From the NCBI RefSeq assembly GCF_000017405.1, contig NC_009667.1, positions 2,218,001-2,282,000 on the forward strand: a stretch of 64,000 bases of DNA, in the 5' to 3' direction. The notes under the pieces are model-generated. The model was not told the origin of the DNA and did no database searches. It saw only the letters and a program-made list of their open reading frames with translations. This DNA comes from Brucella anthropi ATCC 49188. GTDB taxonomy: Bacteria; Pseudomonadota; Alphaproteobacteria; Rhizobiales; Rhizobiaceae. This document shows, piece after piece, positions 60,697-64,000 of the stretch (positions are counted from its first letter, which is position 1; each line of letters begins with the position of its first letter). Position numbers and translations under genes: made by a program.

Positions 60697-60909
60697 TTAC
60701 GTATTAAGAATTTCAAGGATGGCCTTAGCCTTGATGACGGCAGGATGCGTCCCCCCGGGTATGAGCTTGTCGTCTTCTTCCACCAGTTCGATCAGCCTGC
60801 GGATTATCCCATCTATCTCGTGGTGTTCGACGATGCGGTATCCGGCATCGTCTAGGTCATTAACCACCTTGCTCGCGGCAATGTGCGGTGCAGGCGAAAA
60901 TAGCAACAA
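60697..60909 (-). CDS. Small hypothetical protein near the right island end
   Basis: 70 residues, starting with TTG at 60909. The C-terminal 45 residues (IDGIIRRLIELVEEDDKLIP, then THPAVIKAKAILEIL) look like a real helical protein; the first 15 residues look non-coding, so the true start may be a later GTG. It runs toward the exporter operon and is the last gene in the island. No family recognised. Confidence 0.4.
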   Translation of the reverse strand: MLLFSPAPHIAASKVVNDLDDAGYRIVEHHEIDGIIRRLIELVEEDDKLIPGGTHPAVIKAKAILEILNT

Positions 60910-61007
60910 GCATCCACGATAACTTGTCGAGAATTGCCAGGCATAATCATCGGTTGGCTCCCATAGGCGGTCGAGCGAAGAAAAGAAGGCGACCTAACTG
61001 CGAGGCG

Positions 61008-61016
61008 TTATCCACA
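61008..61016 (+). other. DnaA-type 9-mer TTATCCACA in the island
   Basis: A perfect match to the DnaA box consensus, 115 bp from attR. Only one copy is seen here, so it does not establish an origin of replication. Confidence 0.3.
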
Positions 61017-61130
61017 GGCGCAAATAAGCGTGGAAAACACGCCGGGTGCAAGGAAAATCTATCGCATCCCGGCCATGTTTTCCGTGGGACACTTAAACCC
61101 ACCATTTGCAGGCGGTGAAGCGACTTTTAA

Positions 61131-61150
61131 AGTCTTCTCGACCGCACCAT
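61131..61150 (+). repeat. Right attachment site (attR), 20-bp direct repeat
   Basis: Exact copy of 51207-51226, the 3' end of tRNA-Leu(GAG). It marks the end of the island; sequence beyond it belongs to the chromosomal glutaryl-CoA region. Confidence 0.92.
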
Positions 61151-61241
61151 CTTCTCTCAAGAACAATTTAAAATGCCTTCCCCGCAAGGGGTTAAAGTTG
61201 TTTCTTGATTAGAGACTTTCACTTTTCATCGATGCATTACA

Positions 61242-61273
61242 AACAAAAACGCGCCCTTCGATGAAGAGCGCGT
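61242..61273 (-). terminator. Terminator of the CoA-transferase gene
   Basis: Read on the minus strand: a stem made by ACGCGC (61249-61254 in complement) and GCGCGT with an imperfect inner part, followed by TTTTTGTTT. It lies about 25 bp after the stop at 61297. Confidence 0.75.
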
Positions 61274-61296
61274 CTGGTTGATGACACTATTCTCGT

Positions 61297-62442
61297 TCAG
61301 CTTTTGCCGATTTCCGAAAGAATGATGTTGCTGTGTTCTCCCAGCTTCGGCGAACGCTTGTCGAGCTTTAATTCGGCATCGGAGAAGCGAATAGGCGTCC
61401 GCAGACCGGGAACGCCTTGCGGGTCGATCTTCATCGCCCTCGCCTCGAATTGCGGGTCTGCGAATACATCGGCAACCGTGTTGATCGGACCGGCAGGCAC
61501 GCCAATTCTGGCAAGCTCAGCCAGAAGATCGTCGCGCTTCCATGCCCGAGTCTTGTCTTCCAGAAGTGCCGTGAGAGCCGCCCGGTTGGCCACACGCGCC
61601 GAATTGCTGACGAAACGCTCGTCGGCTGCGATGTCACCGATGCCAAGCAATGAGGTCAGTTTTCCGAACTGTCCGTCATTGCCGCAGGCGATGATGAAAT
61701 AGCCGTCGGAAACAGGCAGCGTCTGATAGGGCGCAATATTCGGATGGGCATTGCCCATGCGCTTTGGTGAAACACCGGACGCCAGAAAATTCATCGCCTG
61801 ATTGGCCAAAACCGCTGACATACAGTCGAATAGCGCCATATCGATATGCTGGCCGATGCCGGTGCGCTCGCGCATAATGAGTGCGGACTGGATCGCAATC
61901 ACGCTGTAAAGCCCGGTGAAAATGTCGGCGAAAGCCACGCCAATTTTCTGCGGCTCACCGTCAGGTTCGCCAGTCAGATCCATGATGCCGCCCATGCCCT
62001 GGATCATGAAATCATAGCCTGCACGCTCGGCGTATGGGCCGGTATGGCCGAAACCGGTGATCGAGCAATAGATCAGGCGTGGATTGATGGCTTTAAGGCT
62101 CTCATAGTCGAGGCTGTACTTATCCAATCCACCCAGCTTGAAGTTCTCGATGACAACATCGGCGTCAGCCACGAGCTGGCGTACCAGTTCCCTACCTTCA
62201 TCAGTGCGGAAATCTGCAGTGATCGAACGCTTGCCGCGATTGCAAGCATGGAAATAGGCGGCGGACCTTTCGCCTTCCACATCGATGAATGGCGGCCCCC
62301 ATTTGCGCGTATCGTCACCTTCAGGGCTTTCCACCTTGATGACATCGGCACCGAGATCGGAGAGCGTCTGCCCTACCCATGGTCCGGCAAGAATGCGCGC
62401 CAGTTCTACCACCTTGAGACCGTCAAGCGGCGTGTTCTGCAT
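61297..62442 (-). CDS. CaiB/BaiF CoA-transferase, probably succinyl-CoA:glutarate CoA-transferase
   Basis: 381 residues from the ATG at 62442. Class III CoA-transferase: it begins PLDGLKVVELARILAGPWVG and has VVIENFKLGGLDKYSLDYES, YCSITGFGHTGPYAERAGYD (catalytic Asp in GYD) and GIGQHIDMALFDCMSAVLANQ. It lies directly downstream of glutaryl-CoA dehydrogenase in the same direction, so it probably activates glutarate to glutaryl-CoA with succinyl-CoA in lysine/hydroxylysine and glutarate breakdown. The substrate is inferred from this context. Confidence 0.88.
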   Translation of the reverse strand: MQNTPLDGLKVVELARILAGPWVGQTLSDLGADVIKVESPEGDDTRKWGPPFIDVEGERSAAYFHACNRGKRSITADFRTDEGRELVRQLVADADVVIENFKLGGLDKYSLDYESLKAINPRLIYCSITGFGHTGPYAERAGYDFMIQGMGGIMDLTGEPDGEPQKIGVAFADIFTGLYSVIAIQSALIMRERTGIGQHIDMALFDCMSAVLANQAMNFLASGVSPKRMGNAHPNIAPYQTLPVSDGYFIIACGNDGQFGKLTSLLGIGDIAADERFVSNSARVANRAALTALLEDKTRAWKRDDLLAELARIGVPAGPINTVADVFADPQFEARAMKIDPQGVPGLRTPIRFSDAELKLDKRSPKLGEHSNIILSEIGKS

Positions 62443-62465
62443 TTTCAGCAATCCCGTACAAAAAT

Positions 62466-62498
62466 AAAGAGGCCCGCCCGCGAACTGCGAACGGGCCC
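62466..62498 (-). terminator. Hairpin between gcdH and the CoA-transferase gene
   Basis: GGCCCG (62471-62476) pairs with CGGGCC (62492-62497); on the minus strand a T-rich stretch (TCTTTATTTTTG) follows. It may partly terminate gcdH transcripts or act as an attenuator before the CoA-transferase gene. Confidence 0.5.
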
Positions 62499-62524
62499 GA
62501 ATGAAAGGCTTGGCAATACAGCGA

Positions 62525-63709
62525 TCAGAAGAATGCCTGAATGCCGGTCTGGGCGCGGCCCAGGATCAGCGCATGAACGTCATGCGTGCCTTCATAGGTG
62601 TTCACTGTTTCCAGATTCTGCGCATGGCGCATGACGTGGTATTCGATCTGGATACCATTACCGCCGTGCATATCGCGGGCCTGACGGGCAATATCGAGCG
62701 CCTTGCCGCAATTGTTGCGCTTCACGATGGAGATCATTTCCGGGGCCATCCTGCCGTCGTCGAACAGACGACCGACGCGCAAGCTTGCCTGAAGGCCAAG
62801 AGCAATTTCGGTCTGCATGTCAGCCAGCTTCTTCTGGTAAAGCTGCGTACCAGCCAGCGGCTTGTCGAATTGCTTGCGATCAAGACCATACTGACGAGCA
62901 CGGAACCAGCAATCCTCTGCAGCGCCGAGGACGCCCCAGGAAATGCCGTAGCGGGCGCGATTGAGGCAGCCGAACGGCCCCTTGAGACCGGAGACATTCG
63001 GCAGAAGTGCGTCTTCCGAAACCTCGACACCATCCATGACGATTTCGCCGGTGATCGATGCGCGCAGCGAGAGCTTGCCGCCGATCTTCGGTGCGGAAAG
63101 ACCCTTCATGCCCTTTTCGAGGATGAAGCCACGAATGGCGTTGTCATGCGCAGCGGACTTTGCCCAGACGACGAACACATCGGCGATCGGTGAGTTCGAA
63201 ATCCACATCTTGGAGCCGCTGAGGCGATAGCCACCGTCGATCTTTTCGGCGCGGGTCTTCATGCCTGCCGGATCGGAGCCTGCATCTGGCTCGGTCAGGC
63301 CGAAGCAGCCGATCAGCTCGCCGGAGACGAGACCCGGAAGATATTTCTTGCGCTGCTCGTCCGAGCCATAGGCATAGATCGGATACATCACGAGCGACGA
63401 CTGCACGCTCATCATCGAACGATAACCGGAATCGACACGCTCGACTTCACGCGCCACCAGGCCGTAGGCAACATAGCCGGCATTGGCTGCGCCATATTCT
63501 TCAGGAAGCGTCACGCCCAGAAGACCAGCCTGCCCCATCAGACGGAACAGTTCCGGATCGGTCGTCTCATCCAGATAGGCCTTTTCAACGCGAGGCAGCA
63601 GAACGTCCGTCGCAAAAGCCTTGGCCGAGTCGCGGATCATGCGCTCGTCTTCGGTCAGCTGGTCATCCAGCAGAAACGGGTCTTCCCAGCTAAAAGCCGC
63701 ACGTGACAT
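62525..63709 (-). CDS. gcdH: Glutaryl-CoA dehydrogenase
   Basis: 394 residues. A FAD acyl-CoA dehydrogenase that oxidises and decarboxylates glutaryl-CoA to crotonyl-CoA in lysine and tryptophan breakdown. Signatures: [20 protein letters not shown] (20 residues), [16 protein letters not shown], and the C-terminal [20 protein letters not shown] followed by [17 protein letters not shown] with the catalytic Glu in YEGT. The [16 protein letters not shown] segment is specific to glutaryl-CoA dehydrogenases. It probably forms an operon with the CoA-transferase downstream and is divergent from a LysR gene. Confidence 0.94.
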   Translation of the reverse strand: MSRAAFSWEDPFLLDDQLTEDERMIRDSAKAFATDVLLPRVEKAYLDETTDPELFRLMGQAGLLGVTLPEEYGAANAGYVAYGLVAREVERVDSGYRSMMSVQSSLVMYPIYAYGSDEQRKKYLPGLVSGELIGCFGLTEPDAGSDPAGMKTRAEKIDGGYRLSGSKMWISNSPIADVFVVWAKSAAHDNAIRGFILEKGMKGLSAPKIGGKLSLRASITGEIVMDGVEVSEDALLPNVSGLKGPFGCLNRARYGISWGVLGAAEDCWFRARQYGLDRKQFDKPLAGTQLYQKKLADMQTEIALGLQASLRVGRLFDDGRMAPEMISIVKRNNCGKALDIARQARDMHGGNGIQIEYHVMRHAQNLETVNTYEGTHDVHALILGRAQTGIQAFF

Positions 63710-63793
63710 CAGTGTATTCTCCTCAATGAAAATTTGCAGGAAATATGAACTGTGCCGAGGTCTGGTGCAATCGACGTTTACTCATCGATCTAT

Positions 63794-63809
63794 TCCATTT
63801 AGTAATGGA
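63794..63809. promoter_or_regulatory. Palindrome between gcdH and the LysR gene, candidate operator
   Basis: TCCATT (63794-63799) and AATGGA (63804-63809) form a 6-bp inverted repeat with a 4-nt spacer, immediately upstream of the LysR ATG, in the 102-bp divergent promoter region. LysR-type regulators usually bind such dyads to control the divergent gene; here that would be gcdH. Confidence 0.45.
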
Positions 63810-63811
63810 TC

Positions 63812-64000
63812 ATGACTTCGATATCACGCCGCTTGCTCCCCTCCACCAGTGCACTTGCCGCCTTCGATGCGGTTGCGCGGCATGAAAGCTTTTCGGCTGC
63901 AGCCGAGGAACTGTCGTTGACGCAAGGCGCGGTGAGCCGACAGATTGCAACTCTTGAAGAGCAGCTTGGAACAGCGCTTTTCGACCGCACCAGCCGCAAT
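63812..64000 (+). CDS. LysR-family transcriptional regulator, N-terminal part
   Basis: 63 codons before the window end. The winged helix-turn-helix is clear: STSALAAFDAVARHESFSAA, then AEELSLTQGAVSRQIATLEE and QLGTALFDRTSRN, matching the LysR DNA-binding domain (SQPAVSRQIKxLE type). It is divergent from gcdH with a shared 102-bp promoter region, so it is probably the glutaryl-CoA pathway regulator (GcdR-like). The effector domain lies outside the window. Confidence 0.92.
   Translation, partial: MTSISRRLLPSTSALAAFDAVARHESFSAAAEELSLTQGAVSRQIATLEEQLGTALFDRTSRN

Larger units (their letters stand above)
51207..61150. mobile_element. Integrated genomic island carrying a colicin V-like microcin cluster
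   Basis: 9.9 kb from the 3' end of tRNA-Leu(GAG) to a second copy of that 3' end. Contents in order: tyrosine integrase pointing to the tRNA, a spanin-like gene pair, a holin-like protein and a small unknown, then three leader-peptide precursors with their neighbours, a membrane-fusion protein and an ABC exporter, then a small ORF and the right attachment site. The microcin part has many AT-rich stretches, in contrast with the core. There are no capsid, tail or replication genes, so it is a phage-derived or satellite-like island rather than a prophage. Confidence 0.9.

Noticed and set aside
51207..61150. Island as a complete prophage
   Set aside because: No replication, capsid, terminase or tail genes; only an integrase and a few lysis-like ORFs.
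1..64000. CRISPR arrays, rRNA genes, transposases
   Set aside because: None were seen: no regularly spaced repeats, no rRNA sequence and no transposase-like ORF in the window.

Overview
The window looks like a chromosomal segment of an alphaproteobacterium of the Brucella/Ochrobactrum group (Brucellaceae). The basis is the set of Rhizobiales-type genes: the CckA cell-cycle kinase, an adenosylcobalamin-dependent class II ribonucleotide reductase, a DksA that has lost most zinc-finger cysteines, the folP-folB-folK cluster and glutaryl-CoA catabolism. Codon use in the core genes is GC-rich. Species assignment is inference; no database was searched.

Layout. 1-1152: 3' end of folP, then folB and folK, overlapping. 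1161-5074: an exported protein, a YcjX/YcjF pair and a SixA-type phosphatase. 5464-17339: dksA, a FliO-like protein, cckA, two flavoproteins, LtrA, a serine hydrolase, a large MscS channel and a PRC-barrel exported protein. 17529-26115: nrdJ, a Nudix hydrolase, xanthine phosphoribosyltransferase, a universal stress protein, a CinA/MoaB-like protein and wrbA. 26184-34569: a small MscS channel, tRNA-Leu(TAA), threonine dehydratase, an RhlE-type helicase, a cysK-alaX-sseA-GNAT cluster and a diguanylate cyclase. 34949-50835: a 53-residue membrane protein, an acetyl-CoA hydrolase/transferase, methyltransferase, SBF transporter, galE, mazG, flavin reductase, nitroreductase, thrS, a D,D-carboxypeptidase, yidD, an IscU-like scaffold, folE, hisI and a patatin-like lipase. 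61297-64000: a CoA-transferase and glutaryl-CoA dehydrogenase, with a divergent LysR regulator cut by the window end.

The exceptional part is a 9.9-kb genomic island (51207-61150) in tRNA-Leu(GAG). It is bounded by a 20-bp direct repeat: the tRNA 3' end and a second copy at 61131-61150. Next to the tRNA lies a tyrosine integrase, then a small phage-lysis remnant (nested spanin-like pair and holin-like protein). The rest is an AT-richer cluster resembling the colicin V system: three small glycine-rich precursors with near-identical 15-residue double-glycine leaders (ColV-like MRxLTLxE...VSGG), each followed by a different candidate immunity gene, then a HlyD/CvaA-type membrane-fusion protein and a CvaB-type ABC exporter with an N-terminal C39 leader peptidase.

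Two decayed fragments of the membrane-fusion gene lie before precursors 2 and 3, and the 92 bp upstream of those precursors are nearly identical. The locus therefore seems to have grown by tandem duplication of a precursor/immunity/membrane-fusion unit, with only the last transporter copy kept intact. In the proposed system the exporter cleaves the leaders after Gly-Gly and secretes the three peptides through a TolC-like channel encoded elsewhere. Function is inferred from architecture and is not demonstrated.
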